From an uncultured Alphaproteobacteria bacterium (GTDB lineage: Bacteria; Pseudomonadota; Alphaproteobacteria; Rhodospirillales; Rhodospirillaceae): a stretch of 64,000 nt of DNA. Below are positions 63,785-64,000 of this stretch, piece by piece. Every line of letters begins with the position of its first letter. Position 1 is the stretch's first letter. The position numbers and the translations under genes are program-made. The DNA lies in the NCBI GenBank assembly GCA_900079695.1, contig LT599022.1:3474937-3538936 (forward strand), given 5' to 3'. A model generated the notes under the pieces. It searched no databases. It had not been told where the DNA came from and saw only the letters and a program-made list of their open reading frames with translations.

Positions 63785-64000
63785 TCAGGCGGTTTCTTGC
63801 AAATACCGGCGCGCGGCCGCGGCGTCCTCGACGATCTGGCGCCGGAGCGCCGCGACGTCGTCGAACTTCCGCTCGTCGCGCAGGAACCGCGCGAAGGCCA
63901 CGTGAAGGCGGCGATCATAGAGAGTTTCGGCGAAGTCGAACAGATGCACTTCCAGCACCGTGCCTTTACCGTCGAAGGTGGGGCGGCGGCCGCAGTTGGC
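63785..64000 (-). CDS. ribF: Bifunctional riboflavin kinase/FAD synthetase, C-terminal fragment
   Basis: The last 71 codons of a gene that continues past the window. The residues ANCGRRPTFDGKGTVLEVHL, then DFAETLYDRRLHVAFARFLRDERKF, match the end of the riboflavin kinase domain. RibF makes FMN and FAD. It is 12 bases upstream of ileS on the same strand, as usual. Confidence 0.9.
   Translation of the reverse strand, partial: ANCGRRPTFDGKGTVLEVHLFDFAETLYDRRLHVAFARFLRDERKFDDVAALRRQIVEDAAAARRYLQETA

Overview
This 64 kb window is a dense, G+C-rich stretch of chromosome from a Gram-negative bacterium, almost certainly an alphaproteobacterium and probably of the Rhodospirillales. That placement is inference from gene order (dnaB-alr-ABC permease-ABC ATPase-radA-cvpA-purF; lptF-lptD-surA-pdxA-rsmA; DUF374-waaA-lpxK-acyltransferase), a MutL with the endonuclease motif, and codon use. 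Nearly everything is core housekeeping. I see no tRNA, rRNA, CRISPR array, prophage or insertion sequence, and no gene-free gap longer than about 235 bases.

Layout. 1-4.8 kb: tail of a DASS anion transporter, an M23-type protein with a damaged zinc motif, a lipid kinase, and a metallophosphoesterase/glycosyltransferase pair. 4.9-9.3 kb: late lipid A/LPS operon (DUF374 acyltransferase, waaA, lpxK, lpxL-like) and a redoxin. 9.4-13.9 kb: TPR membrane protein, bamB, der and a hydrolase. 13.9-23.4 kb, minus strand: extensin-like lipoprotein, SDR, purF, cvpA, radA, Mla-type ABC importer, alr, dnaB. 23.6-26.6 kb: a low-G+C GFA-family gene, two tandem CigR/RcnB-like periplasmic proteins, and rpsF-rpsR-rplI. 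26.8-31.4 kb: fabD, fabG, acpP, fabF, mltG. 31.4-32.7 kb: a RES/Xre toxin-antitoxin pair with its operator. 32.7-35.6 kb: beta-hydroxyacid dehydrogenase, YcaD-type MFS transporter, SDR. 35.7-37.3 kb: yicC and gmk. 37.4-45.6 kb, minus strand: tadA through lptF, lptD, surA, pdxA and rsmA. 45.7-49.8 kb: lytic transglycosylase, 23S pseudouridine synthase, rsmD, glycerol dehydrogenase. 49.9-52.5 kb: cfa and a fosmidomycin-resistance-type transporter. 52.5-64 kb, minus strand: ribF-ileS-lspA-DUF3035 lipoprotein-two M16 proteases-FAD oxidase-pgi-mutL.

Functionally the window is dominated by envelope building: lipid A completion, LPS export (lptF, lptD), outer-membrane protein folding (surA, bamB), phospholipid traffic (mlaE/mlaF), fatty acid synthesis, peptidoglycan (alr, mltG, transglycosylase) and lipoprotein maturation (lspA). 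Tight 1-4 base overlaps show many of these to be translationally coupled operons.

The most interesting non-routine items are: (i) a three-copy family of modular intergenic elements built from perfect hairpins that all have three-base loops; (ii) the RES/Xre locus, where a 65-bp tandem duplication at the gene junction is out of frame and appears to have broken the coupled toxin start; (iii) a palindrome inside the antitoxin promoter; (iv) a pair of DnaA-box-like sites upstream of dnaB; (v) lptG missing from its usual place between lptF and lptD; and (vi) an M23 protein whose zinc-ligand histidine is a tyrosine.
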